Shown: piece by piece, positions 27,980 to 37,835 of the stretch | Layout: each line of letters starts with the position of its first letter | Numbering within the stretch: position 1 is the stretch's first letter | Origin: Pseudomonas sp. SG20056 | Lineage (GTDB): Bacteria > Pseudomonadota > Gammaproteobacteria > Pseudomonadales > Pseudomonadaceae | NCBI RefSeq assembly: GCF_031764535.1 | Contig: NZ_CP134499.1 | Span: 4,154,001-4,218,000 of the forward strand | Direction of reading: 5' to 3' | Length of the DNA stretch: 64,000 nucleotides | Translations under genes and position numbers: made by a program | Notes under the pieces: model-generated | What the model was told of the DNA's origin: nothing | Seen by the model: only the letters and a program-made list of their open reading frames with translations | Database searches by the model: none

Positions 27980-29125
27980 ATGAGCACAGCCCCCTTTATC
28001 ACGCCGCTTGAATCCAGCCGCACGGATGCGCCCTCTGGCTTGCGCATCGGCGGCGACTGGACGCTGCCTCACTACGCCCGCCTGGAAGCCGAAGTGCTGG
28101 CACTGCGCGGCACCCTGAACAAGGCCGCGAGTATCGACTTGCAAGGCCTCGGCGCGTTGGATACCGCCGGTGCCGCGCTGTTGGTGGAGTTGCTCGGCAG
28201 TCAGCGCCTGGCGCAACTGGCCCAGGATGCACCAGGCCTGGCCAGCGAGCGCCGCGCGTTGTTGCAGGCAGTGGGCAGCGCAATTGCCGATGTGGGCGAT
28301 GCCCTGCCAACCAAACGCATTCCGGCCTGGCGCGAATTCTTCGGGCAAATCGGCCAAGCCATAGAGGAACTCTGGCAGCAGGGCGTGGCGCTGCTCGGTT
28401 TTATCGGCATGACCCTGGCGGCGATGTTCGCCATCCTTCTGCGCCCCGGCCGCTGGCGCATCACCTCGCTGGTCGCGCATTTGCAACAGAGCGGCCTGAA
28501 TGCCGTACCCATCGTCGCCCTGCTGACCTTTCTGGTCGGCGCGGTGGTGGCCTTTCTCGGCGCTACGGTGCTCGCCGATTTTGGCGCAAGCATCTACACG
28601 GTCGACCTGGTGGCGTTTTCCTTCTTGCGCGAGTTCGGCGTGCTGCTCACCGCCATTCTGATGGCCGGGCGCACCGCCAGCGCCTTTACCGCGCAGATCG
28701 GCTCGATGAAGGCCAACGAGGAAATCGACGCCATTCGCACCCTCGGCCTCAACCCGCTGGAACTGCTGGTGCTGCCACGGGTGTTCGCCCTGCTGATCGC
28801 CCTGCCGATCCTGACCTTTATTGCCATGCTCAGCGGCATCCTCGGCGGCGCAGTGGTTTGCGCCCTGAGCCTGGACATTCCCCCGGCCATGTACCTGGCC
28901 ATGCTGCAGGAAAACATCGCCCTCAAACACTTTGTCGTCGGTATGGCCAAAGCCCCGCTGTTTGCCTTCCTGATCGCGGTGATCGGCTGCCTGGAAGGCT
29001 TCAAGGTCACCGGCAGCGCGCAATCGGTGGGCGAGCGCACCACCTCCAGCGTGGTCCAATCGATTTTCGTGGTGATCGTGCTCGACGCTCTGGCTGCGCT
29101 GTTTCTGATGGAGATGGGCTGGTGA
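27980..29125 (+). CDS. MCE-system ABC permease with fused N-terminal STAS domain (MlaE-like)
   Basis: 381 residues. The first ~95 are STAS-like (LRIGGDWTLPHYARLEAEVL, then IDLQGLGALDTAGAALLVEL), equal to a built-in MlaB. Residues ~125-380 form the MlaE permease with the hallmark LREFGVLLTAILMAGRTASAFTAQIGSM split across TM helices and the conserved NEEIDAIRTLGLNP loop. It would move phospholipid or another hydrophobic substrate between inner membrane and MCE ring. It starts a four-gene operon; its stop overlaps the ATPase GTG by GTGA. Confidence 0.92.
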   Translation: MSTAPFITPLESSRTDAPSGLRIGGDWTLPHYARLEAEVLALRGTLNKAASIDLQGLGALDTAGAALLVELLGSQRLAQLAQDAPGLASERRALLQAVGSAIADVGDALPTKRIPAWREFFGQIGQAIEELWQQGVALLGFIGMTLAAMFAILLRPGRWRITSLVAHLQQSGLNAVPIVALLTFLVGAVVAFLGATVLADFGASIYTVDLVAFSFLREFGVLLTAILMAGRTASAFTAQIGSMKANEEIDAIRTLGLNPLELLVLPRVFALLIALPILTFIAMLSGILGGAVVCALSLDIPPAMYLAMLQENIALKHFVVGMAKAPLFAFLIAVIGCLEGFKVTGSAQSVGERTTSSVVQSIFVVIVLDALAALFLMEMGW

Positions 29126-29910
29126 CGGGCGAAGCGATTATCGAGGTACGCAACTTGGTCAACCGCTTCGGCGCGCAGACCGTGCACCAGGACCTGGCGC
29201 TGAACCTATACCGCGGCGAAGTGCTTGGCGTGGTCGGCGGCTCGGGCACCGGCAAGTCCGTGCTGCTGCGCAGTATTCTCGGCCTGCGCCGGGCCAACTC
29301 CGGCACCGTGCGGGTATTTGGTGAAGAACTGCTGAGCCTGCCGCCCGAGCGCCGCTCGCAGCTGGAACGACGTTTCGGTGTGCTTTATCAACGCGGCGCG
29401 CTGTTTTCCTCACTGACGGTGACCGAGAACATCGCCCTGCCGCTGCTCGAACATACTGGCCTCAAGCGCCCAGCCGCCGAGCGCCTGGCTCAGGTCAAAC
29501 TGGCGCTGGTCGGCCTGCCGCGTGAGGCCGGCGACAAATACCCGACCGAACTGTCCGGCGGCATGATCAAACGTGCGGCCCTGGCCCGCGCGCTGGCGCT
29601 AGAGCCGGACATCCTGTTTCTCGACGAGCCCACCGCCGGGCTCGACCCGATTGGCGCGGCGGCCTTCGACCAACTGATCCTGACACTGCGCGACGCCCTT
29701 GGGCTCAGCGTGTTTCTGGTCACCCATGACCTGGACACGCTCTACACCATCTGTGATCGGGTGGCCGTGCTGGCGGAAAAGCGCGTGCTGGTGGCCGACC
29801 GCCTGGACGTTGTAGCCGCCACCGACAACCCTTGGATTCACGAGTATTTTCACGGCCCGCGCGGACGCGCAGCCGAACAGGCCGCCAGCGGCGCGCCAGG
29901 GAGCAACTGA
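29122..29910 (+). CDS. MCE-system ABC ATPase (MlaF-like)
   Basis: A 262-residue ATPase. Walker A GGSGTGKS (39-46), signature LSGGMIKRAALARAL, Walker B ILFLDEPTAGLDP and the switch His (LVTHDLDT) are all intact. The start is the GTG at 29122 overlapping the permease stop. It energises the MCE transporter together with the upstream permease. The next gene starts directly after its stop, so the operon is tightly packed. Confidence 0.94.
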   Translation: MTGEAIIEVRNLVNRFGAQTVHQDLALNLYRGEVLGVVGGSGTGKSVLLRSILGLRRANSGTVRVFGEELLSLPPERRSQLERRFGVLYQRGALFSSLTVTENIALPLLEHTGLKRPAAERLAQVKLALVGLPREAGDKYPTELSGGMIKRAALARALALEPDILFLDEPTAGLDPIGAAAFDQLILTLRDALGLSVFLVTHDLDTLYTICDRVAVLAEKRVLVADRLDVVAATDNPWIHEYFHGPRGRAAEQAASGAPGSN

Positions 29911-30828
29911 ATGGAACCGCGTGCGCACCACGTGTTGATTGGCCTGTTTACCGTGCTGATGGTGGCCGGCGCACTGGGCTTTGCCCTGTGGCTGAGCAAA
30001 GCCAGCTCGGATCAGGAACTCAATGATTACGATGTGATTTTCACCGAGGCCGTCAGCGGCCTATCCCAGGGCAGCGCCGTGCAATACAGCGGGATCAAGG
30101 TCGGCGACGTGATCAGCCTGCGCCTCGACCCGCAAGACCCGCGCAAGGTACGCGCACATATCCGCGTCAACGCGAACACGCCGATCAAGGAAGACACCCG
30201 TGCCCGTCTGTCGATTACCGGGATCACCGGTGCCTCGCTGATCCAGCTGCACAGTGGCTCTCCGGAAAGCCCCATGCTGATCAGCAAGGGCGATCAGCGC
30301 GCAGAAATCATCGCCGACCGCTCACCGCTCTCTAGGCTGATGTCCAATGGCGAAGACCTGGTACTCAGCGTCACGCGCCTGCTCAACCGCGCCAACCAGC
30401 TGTTCTCTCGCGACAATATCGGGCGCATCTCGCGCACCCTGGAAAACATCGAACAGACCAGCGCCAGCGTCGCCGAACAGCGCGACGAGCTGCGCACGGC
30501 ACTGCAACAGATGAGCACGGCCAGCCAGGAAGCCGCCAACCTGATGCGCAACGCCAACCAGTTGCTCAGTGGCCCAGGCCACGACGCCGTCAGCAGCGCC
30601 AATCGCCTGATGGCCTCATTGGAGCGCAGCAGCAGCAGCGTCGAACGCTTGTTAGCGGATAACCACAGCACCCTCAACAACGGCATGCAAGGCATCGGCG
30701 AATTAGGCCCGACCATTGTCGAACTGCGCGAAACTCTCAGCGCCCTGCGCTCCTTCGCCCGCCGCCTGGAGGAAGACCCGGCCGGCTACCTGCTGCGCAG
30801 CGATACCATCAAGGAGTTTCAACCATGA
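29911..30828 (+). CDS. MCE-domain periplasmic binding protein (MlaD-like)
   Basis: A 305-residue protein with one N-terminal membrane anchor (about 8-28), one MCE domain (about 38-118: VIFTEAVSGLSQGSAVQYSG to ITGASLIQLHSG) and a long helical, coiled-coil C-terminus (160-290). MCE proteins form hexameric rings that shuttle lipid through the periplasm. The long helical tail resembles the tube-forming needle of PqiB-type rather than the short MlaD. Coupled to the following lipoprotein by ATGA. Confidence 0.92.
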   Translation: MEPRAHHVLIGLFTVLMVAGALGFALWLSKASSDQELNDYDVIFTEAVSGLSQGSAVQYSGIKVGDVISLRLDPQDPRKVRAHIRVNANTPIKEDTRARLSITGITGASLIQLHSGSPESPMLISKGDQRAEIIADRSPLSRLMSNGEDLVLSVTRLLNRANQLFSRDNIGRISRTLENIEQTSASVAEQRDELRTALQQMSTASQEAANLMRNANQLLSGPGHDAVSSANRLMASLERSSSSVERLLADNHSTLNNGMQGIGELGPTIVELRETLSALRSFARRLEEDPAGYLLRSDTIKEFQP

Positions 30829-31436
30829 GCCGTCTTCGCCTGCTCGCCGCCCTGCTGCTGATCGGCAGCCTGACCGCCTGCTCGGTCTTGCCGAAAAGCC
30901 AGGTGCTGAGCATCTACCGCCTGCCCGCCAGCAGCCTGCCCAGCCACGACGTCAGCGCCGATTGGGCGTTGCGGGTGAACAAGCCCTACAGCAGCCAGCT
31001 GCTCGACAGCACGCGAATTGCCGTATTGCCGCCCGGCGACCAGATCAGCGCCTACCAGGGTGTGCGCTGGAGCGACCGCGCGCCACTGCTGCTGCGCGAC
31101 CGGCTGATCGACGCCTTCCTCGACGACGGCCGCCTCAAGGCGGTGAGCAGCGATGACAGCCGCCTGCAAGCCGATCTTGAACTGGACGGCGACCTGCGTG
31201 CCTTCCACAGTGAATACCAAGACGGCCGCCCAGCCGCGCGCATCCTGTTCGAAGCCCGCCTGGTGCAGAGTGGCAGCCTGCGCATCCTCGCCAGCCGGCG
31301 TTTCGAAGTCAGCCAGGCGGCCAGCGACACCTCGGTGCCGGCGGTGGTCAACGCCTTCGGCCAGGCCGGCGACCAACTGGCCCGCGAGGTGCTGGAGTGG
31401 ACTTTGACCCAAGGTCAGACCGCGCAGCAAAAATGA
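30825..31436 (+). CDS. ABC-type transport auxiliary lipoprotein (PqiC/YmbA-like)
   Basis: A 203-residue lipoprotein with lipobox SLTACS (Cys19). The body fits the family of outer-membrane lipoproteins encoded with MCE transporters: YRLP near the start, DWALRVNKPYSSQLLDSTRI, VLPPGDQISAYQGVRWSDRAPLLLRD. It would dock the MCE tunnel to the outer membrane. Last gene of the operon; the ATG overlaps the MCE stop. Confidence 0.9.
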   Translation: MSRLRLLAALLLIGSLTACSVLPKSQVLSIYRLPASSLPSHDVSADWALRVNKPYSSQLLDSTRIAVLPPGDQISAYQGVRWSDRAPLLLRDRLIDAFLDDGRLKAVSSDDSRLQADLELDGDLRAFHSEYQDGRPAARILFEARLVQSGSLRILASRRFEVSQAASDTSVPAVVNAFGQAGDQLAREVLEWTLTQGQTAQQK

Positions 31437-31464
31437 ACTGAGTTGTTCCAGCGAGGGGCGAACC

Positions 31465-31902
31465 ATGGACACATTTATGCAAGCGGCCATCGACGAAGCC
31501 CGCCAGGGCCTGGCCGAAGGCGGCATCCCGATCGGCTCGGTGCTGGTGCATAACGGCCAGATTATCGGCCGTGGCCATAACCGTCGCGTACAACAAGGCA
31601 GCGCCATCCGCCATGGTGAAATGGACGCCTTGGAAAACGCCGGCCGGCAGAGCGCGCAGACCTACCGCGAGTCGGTGCTCTACACAACTCTTTCACCCTG
31701 CGCGATGTGCAGCGGAGCCATCCTGCTGTATGGCATCCCCAAGGTGATCATCGGCGAAAACCAGACCTTCCTCGGCGAAGAAGCCCTGCTGCGCGAGCGT
31801 GGCGTGCAGCTCGATGTGCTGCACAACAACGAATGCCTGCACCTGATGCAGGCCTTTATCGCCGCCCAACCGACGCTGTGGAACGAGGATATCGGCGAGT
31901 AA
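31465..31902 (+). CDS. Fungal-type (Fcy1-like) cytosine deaminase
   Basis: A 145-residue zinc deaminase converting cytosine to uracil. Zinc ligands are His50 (HGE), Cys79 and Cys82 (PCAMC), with Glu52 as proton shuttle. The match to yeast Fcy1 goes beyond the fold: Asn39 in GHNRR is in the position of the yeast base-binding Asn51, and the C-terminus EDIGE (141-145) equals that of yeast, where Asp155 binds the substrate. It therefore looks like a true cytosine deaminase rather than a guanine or tRNA deaminase. AGCGAGG lies upstream. Confidence 0.85.
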   Translation: MDTFMQAAIDEARQGLAEGGIPIGSVLVHNGQIIGRGHNRRVQQGSAIRHGEMDALENAGRQSAQTYRESVLYTTLSPCAMCSGAILLYGIPKVIIGENQTFLGEEALLRERGVQLDVLHNNECLHLMQAFIAAQPTLWNEDIGE

Positions 31903-31929
31903 TCCCAACCCGGCGCCGCGCTCTGGCAG

Positions 31930-32280
31930 TTAAAGCGGATCATGTACCCGGCGTGAGTCGCTCGGCGCCTGGTCGCGCTCATGCAGGCCATAGTCGCGCA
32001 CCACCTCGGCCACCCGCAGCCGGTAGTCAGCGAACACGCCACTCCGCCCGGCGGCCTGGGCATGGCGATGCACCTCCAGGGTGCGCCAACGCTTGACCGC
32101 CGCCTCGTCCCGCCAGAACGACAACGACAGCAGCTTGCCCGGCTGGGAGAGGCTGGCAAAGCGCTCCACCGAGATAAAGCCATCCACCTGTCCGAGTTGC
32201 TCGCGTATCGCCGCTGCCGTATCCAGATACTCCGACTCCCGGCCAACCTGGGGCTGCACCTCGAAGATCACCGCGATCAT
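31930..32280 (-). CDS. Antibiotic biosynthesis monooxygenase (ABM) domain protein
   Basis: A 116-residue dimeric alpha-beta barrel protein: IAVIFEVQPQVGRESEYLDTAAAIREQL, then VDGFISVERFASLSQPGKLLSLSFWRDEAAVKRWR. This group includes small heme-degrading or cofactor-free oxygenases. The start overlaps the NIPSNAP gene stop as ATGA (32277-32280). The pair is divergent from an ArsR regulator and is probably its target. Reaction not assigned. Confidence 0.85.
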   Translation of the reverse strand: MIAVIFEVQPQVGRESEYLDTAAAIREQLGQVDGFISVERFASLSQPGKLLSLSFWRDEAAVKRWRTLEVHRHAQAAGRSGVFADYRLRVAEVVRDYGLHERDQAPSDSRRVHDPL

Positions 32281-32624
32281 GCTGCAACCCCCGCGAAGCT
32301 CGGCTGAACGCTCAGGGTGCCCTCGACGCCTTCAACGAAGGAGCGCTCTTCACGCAGGATAAAGCGCATCTGTTGGGCCATGGCGAAGTTGGCGCTCCCT
32401 TCTGGATCATCCTTGAGCCGCGCCCGATAGGCCTCGTAAGCAGCCAGGCTGGCAAAGCCGATCAAGCCCCAGGCCACATAGTTACTGCCCTCATGCGGCA
32501 GGAAGTAGCCAAGCAGCTGGCCGCCGCAACGCGGAATGATGCGCCCCCAGTTCTCCGAATACTCCTTGAAGGCGGCGCGCTGAAACGGGTCAATTTCATA
32601 GCGGATTACACACGTGATTTGCAT
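32277..32624 (-). CDS. NIPSNAP-family protein
   Basis: A 115-residue ferredoxin-like barrel protein: ITCVIRYEIDPFQRAAFKEYSENWGRIIPR, GYFLPHEGSNYVAWGLIGF, RFILREERSF. The family has no settled enzymatic role. The start at 32624 removes 13 codons that extend toward the divergent regulator. Its stop is translationally coupled with the ABM gene, giving a two-gene unit of related folds. Confidence 0.85.
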   Translation of the reverse strand: MQITCVIRYEIDPFQRAAFKEYSENWGRIIPRCGGQLLGYFLPHEGSNYVAWGLIGFASLAAYEAYRARLKDDPEGSANFAMAQQMRFILREERSFVEGVEGTLSVQPSFAGVAA

Positions 32625-32676
32625 GGGGTCACTCCTGTGGTTAGTGGAGGAGACCTTAGCCAATTGCCGCTGCTAT

Positions 32677-32700
32677 ATGGTTCGACTAGCATCGAACCAT
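32677..32700. promoter_or_regulatory. Perfect palindromic operator overlapping the ArsR start codon
   Basis: ATGGTTCGA (32677-32685) and TCGAACCAT (32692-32700) are perfect 9-bp arms with a 6-base spacer. The last two bases are the first two of the regulator start codon, and TATATG with an upstream TG (extended -10) overlaps the left arm. Binding would block both directions of this divergent region. Confidence 0.7.
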
Positions 32701-33442
32701 GATCGAAGGCCCCAACATCACCCGTATCGCCGCCCTGCTCGGTGACAACGCCCGCGCAGCGGTGCTGTCCGCACTGATGGCTGATCGCGCGCTGACCGCC
32801 ACCGAGCTGGCCGATATCGCCGGCGTGACCAAACAGACCATCAGCTCACACCTGGGCAAATTGCTCGACGCCGGCCTGCTCAGCGTCGACCAGCAGGGCC
32901 GGCATCGCTACTTCCGCCTGGCTGGCCGGGAAGTCGCGCAACTGCTCGAATCGATGATGGGCCTCGCCTTGCGCGCCGGACCGCCGCTGCCACGCACCGG
33001 ACCACGTGACCTGGCCTTGCGCCGCGCACGGGTCTGCTACGACCATCTGGCCGGTGAACTGGGGGTGCTGGCTTACGAGGGACTGCTGCGCCGCGAGCTG
33101 CTGCAACAGCTGGACGCAGGGCCAGCGCTCACCAACAGCGGGCGTCAGTGGTTTCACAAGATTGGTATCGACACCGACGCCCTGGCGATGCAACGCCGTT
33201 CATTCTGCCGGTCCTGTCTGGACTGGAGCGAACGCCGCCATCATCTGGCCGGCGCGCTCGGCACCGCCCTGTTTGTGCGGATCCAGGAGCTTGGCTGGGC
33301 CAAGTGCGTGGGCGACTCGCGCGTGGTGGCGTTCACTGCGGCTGGCGAGCGGTCATTCCGCGCATGGTTCCAACCATTGCCTGACGAGCCGCTCAGCCAT
33401 CCTGCGGATATTGAAACCACAGCGCTGGACGCACTCGTTTAG
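32699..33442 (+). CDS. ArsR-family winged-helix regulator
   Basis: A 247-residue regulator with an N-terminal ArsR winged helix (ALTATELADIAGVTKQTISSHLGKLLDAGLL) and an effector domain of about 150 residues ending in SFCRSCLDWSERRHHLAGALG, a Cys-x2-Cys plus paired His that could bind metal or a thiol-reactive ligand. There is no Shine-Dalgarno sequence before the ATG, and the candidate -10 is only about 20 bases away, so the mRNA may have almost no leader. It is divergent from the NIPSNAP/ABM genes. Confidence 0.88.
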   Translation: MIEGPNITRIAALLGDNARAAVLSALMADRALTATELADIAGVTKQTISSHLGKLLDAGLLSVDQQGRHRYFRLAGREVAQLLESMMGLALRAGPPLPRTGPRDLALRRARVCYDHLAGELGVLAYEGLLRRELLQQLDAGPALTNSGRQWFHKIGIDTDALAMQRRSFCRSCLDWSERRHHLAGALGTALFVRIQELGWAKCVGDSRVVAFTAAGERSFRAWFQPLPDEPLSHPADIETTALDALV

Positions 33443-33463
33443 TAGCCGCTGCAGCACTCCTTC

Positions 33464-35383
<1,920 letters not shown>

Positions 35384-35519
35384 GGCTGTCACTCCATTGA
35401 CCGCACGGGCGGCAAACAATGATTAATTCCTACAGGCCGCACCGCTATTGCCAATCCAACTAACACCACGGGCAACACAGGCGTACATTCAAACCATGCC
35501 AATAAAAAAGGAGATGAGT

Positions 35520-35933
35520 ATGCAGGTATCTGGTTTCAGCGGCAGCTTGCCGGTTATCCACTAGATCGCTCACCACCCAGGCCAGATGGCCGCGCAGCAA
35601 AGACCCCGGCGGAACCGGAGTAGCTGATGCGAGCCTCAGGCCGGTGCGCAGTCTGGCGGAAACCTCAGGTTCGCCGTGAGTTGTGCCAAACCATAGACCT
35701 AACGCCGCCATACAACTCGAAAGCGCCAGCGCTCACCCGCGACATATCGACACCTACCTGGCAGTAGCCAGTCATGCTGAAGTCGACAGCCGCAGACAAA
35801 GGCCCTGGAAATCGCCTGAGTTGCCAACCCCGTTAGCGCTGTGGCCCGAGACAGCCATACAGCAACAGCAAAGGCCGTGCAGAGCGGCCACCTGAGCAAC
35901 AATGCAACGCGCAACACTCGCAAACGTGCCTGA
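35520..35933 (+). pseudogene. Remnant of a small gene with intact ribosome site and terminator
   Basis: AAGGAG (35508-35513) is 6 bases from an ATG at 35520, but the frame stops after MQVSGFSGSLPVIH. Protein-like pieces then appear in other frames: HIDTYLAVASHAEVD around 35743-35787, QTKALEIA, and ANPVSAVARDSHTATAKAVQ ending at a stop at 35931. A strong plus-strand terminator follows at 35955. Together this looks like one frameshifted gene of about 130 codons between recQ-like and pckA. The minus-strand frames here (35460-35711, 35699-35956) lack ribosome sites. The family is not recognised. Confidence 0.45.
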
Positions 35934-35954
35934 TCTGTTAGCAGATACGCACCC

Positions 35955-35986
35955 AAAGCCGCTTTCGGGCGGCTTTTCCGTTTTTT
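35955..35986 (+). terminator. Intrinsic terminator following the gene remnant
   Basis: AAAGCCGC and GCGGCTTT form an 8-bp stem with a TTTCGG loop, followed by TCCG and six T. It points to plus-strand transcription across 35500-35950, where no intact gene is left. Confidence 0.85.
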
Positions 35987-36004
35987 ATCGCATCACAGAT
36001 GCAT

Positions 36005-36070
36005 TGTGGGAGGGGCTTCAGCCGCGACGGCCCCTCATATCGAAAGCTCGCCGCTAAAGCGCCTCCCACA
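36005..36070. repeat. REP-like palindrome, copy 2
   Basis: TGTGGGAGG (36005-36013) pairs with CCTCCCACA (36062-36070). The body starts GGCTTCAGCCGCGACGG, one base different from copy 1 at 6899. This copy has an extra internal segment of about 17 bases. It lies just beyond the pckA terminator. Confidence 0.75.
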
Positions 36071-36085
36071 GATTGGCGCATGCAT

Positions 36086-36116
36086 AAAAAAACCGCCGAT
36101 TAAGGCGGTTTTTTTT
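36086..36116. terminator. Bidirectional intrinsic terminator downstream of pckA
   Basis: AAAAAACCGCC and GGCGGTTTTTT with a GATTAA loop have T-tracts in both orientations. It lies 19 bases past the pckA stop. Confidence 0.92.
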
Positions 36117-36134
36117 CAACTCGGCAGTTACAAC

Positions 36135-37676
36135 TTAGAGTTGCGGGCCAGCGTTGCGGATGGCGTCGGACACATCGAACTTCTTGAAGTTGTCGATGAA
36201 CAGACCGGCCAGGCCTTTCGCCGCTTCGTCGTAGGCGTTTTTGTCTTCCCAGGTGTTGCGTGGGTTGAGCAGATTGGTTTCGACGCCCGGTACCGACTTC
36301 GGCACGCTCAGGTTGATGATCGGCAGCAGCTCGGTTTCGGCACCGATCAGCGCGCCGCTCTGGATGGCTGCAATCACGCCACGGGTAGTCGGGATGTTGA
36401 AGCGCTTGCCCACGCCGTAGCCACCGCCGGTCCAGCCGGTGTTGACCAGATAGACTTTGGAGTTGAAACCACGGATACGCTTGATCAGCAGCTCAGCGTA
36501 CTCGCCAGCCGGACGCGGGAAGAACGGTGCGCCGAAGCAGGTGGAGAAGGTCGACTTGATGCCGCCGCCGCTGCCCATTTCGGTGGAACCGACCAGCGCG
36601 GTGTAACCGGAGAGGAAGTGGTAAGCCGCTTGCTCTTCGTTGAGGATCGACACCGGCGGCAGTACGCCAGTCAGGTCGCAGGTCAGGAAGATCACCGCGT
36701 TCGGCTCGCCGCCGAGGTTCTTCTCGCTGCGCTTCTCGACCAGCTCCAGCGGGTAAGCCGCACGGCTGTTCTGGGTCAGGCTGTCATCGGCGTAGTTCGG
36801 TACGCGGTTTTCATCAAGCACCACGTTTTCCAGTACGGCGCCGAACTGGATGGCTTTCCAGATCACCGGCTCGTTCTTCTCGGACAGGTCGATGCACTTG
36901 GCATAGCAACCGCCTTCGATGTTGAACACCACGCCCACACCCCAACCGTGCTCGTCGTCGCCGATCAGGTAGCGGCTTGGGTCAGCGGACAGGGTGGTCT
37001 TGCCGGTGCCGGACAGACCGAAGAACAGGGTCACGTCGCCTTCTTCGCCGATGTTGGCGGCGCAATGCATCGGCAGCACGTCGGCGTCAGGCAGCAGGAA
37101 ATTCTGCACGCTGAACATGGCTTTTTTCATTTCACCGGCGTAACGCATACCGGCGATCAGGACTTTCTTGGCGGCGAAGTTGAGGATCACGCAGCCATCG
37201 GAGTTGGTGCCGTCACGCTCCGGTACGCACTCGAAGTTGGCAACGTTGAGGATCTGCCACTCGTCTTTGCCGGCCGGGTTGTACTGCTCCGGGTTGATGA
37301 ACAGGCAACGGCCGAACAGGTTCTGCCAGGCGGTGGCGGTGGTCATCTTGACCGGCAGGTAGTGCGCGTCGGCAGAACCTACATGAACGTAGGACACGAA
37401 GCTGTCCTGGGCATCGGAGAACGCCTGCACGCGGTCCCACAGGGCGTCGAACTTGTCAGCCGGGAACGGACGGTTGATTGCGCCCCAGGCGATTTTCGCC
37501 TCGGTGCTCGGCTCTTGCACGATGAAGCGATCAGCCGGCGAACGACCAGTGCGATGGCCTGTGCGTACGACCAGCGAGCCGTTGGCGGCCAGCTCGCCTT
37601 CACCGCGACGAAGGGCTTCTTCGACCAGTTGGGCAGCGCTGATGTCGGTGTACACGGCGTTGTTGGCTTGCGTCAT
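36135..37676 (-). CDS. pckA: ATP-dependent phosphoenolpyruvate carboxykinase
   Basis: A 513-residue enzyme of gluconeogenesis converting oxaloacetate and ATP to PEP and CO2. It contains the kinase-1a loop GLSGTGKTTLS, the metal motif DDEHGWG, FNIEGGCYAK, and the RTGHRTGRSPADRF arginine site. The ATG at 37676 is followed by a normal N-terminus and preceded by GGGACC. A dyad TGTAGTAG-N11-CTACTACA lies 43-69 bases upstream. Bidirectional terminator downstream. Confidence 0.97.
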   Translation of the reverse strand: MTQANNAVYTDISAAQLVEEALRRGEGELAANGSLVVRTGHRTGRSPADRFIVQEPSTEAKIAWGAINRPFPADKFDALWDRVQAFSDAQDSFVSYVHVGSADAHYLPVKMTTATAWQNLFGRCLFINPEQYNPAGKDEWQILNVANFECVPERDGTNSDGCVILNFAAKKVLIAGMRYAGEMKKAMFSVQNFLLPDADVLPMHCAANIGEEGDVTLFFGLSGTGKTTLSADPSRYLIGDDEHGWGVGVVFNIEGGCYAKCIDLSEKNEPVIWKAIQFGAVLENVVLDENRVPNYADDSLTQNSRAAYPLELVEKRSEKNLGGEPNAVIFLTCDLTGVLPPVSILNEEQAAYHFLSGYTALVGSTEMGSGGGIKSTFSTCFGAPFFPRPAGEYAELLIKRIRGFNSKVYLVNTGWTGGGYGVGKRFNIPTTRGVIAAIQSGALIGAETELLPIINLSVPKSVPGVETNLLNPRNTWEDKNAYDEAAKGLAGLFIDNFKKFDVSDAIRNAGPQL

Positions 37677-37718
37677 GTGGGTCCCCGTCGGCCACGTGGC
37701 CGAGTCTTCCGAACGTTT

Positions 37719-37745
37719 TGTAGTAGAAAGTGGAGCACTACTACA
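37719..37745. promoter_or_regulatory. Candidate operator upstream of pckA
   Basis: TGTAGTAG (37719-37726) and CTACTACA (37738-37745) form a perfect 8-bp inverted repeat with an 11-base spacer. Half-sites TGTAGT/ACTACA resemble those of HexR, a sugar-phosphate sensor of central carbon genes, but the spacing is longer than the usual HexR site. It could also be an RNA hairpin in a pckA leader. Confidence 0.45.
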
Positions 37746-37835
37746 GCGAAAAAGTGCGCGGATTATGCCAGAAAAATTTAGCTGCGGGTGCAGCCTCTGA
37801 TCAGTTCTCCGCGCCTCGTTTTAGAGCCGCGCGCC

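Noticed and set aside
35460..35956. Two minus-strand frames of 83 and 85 codons in the recQ-like to pckA gap
   Set aside because: No ribosome sites, Arg/Leu/Cys-rich composition, and the plus strand has a better signal set (AAGGAG-ATG and terminator).
36006..37781. Open frame of 591 codons on the plus strand opposite pckA
   Set aside because: Mirror of highly conserved pckA; begins inside the REP element and crosses the terminator, so it is not a gene.
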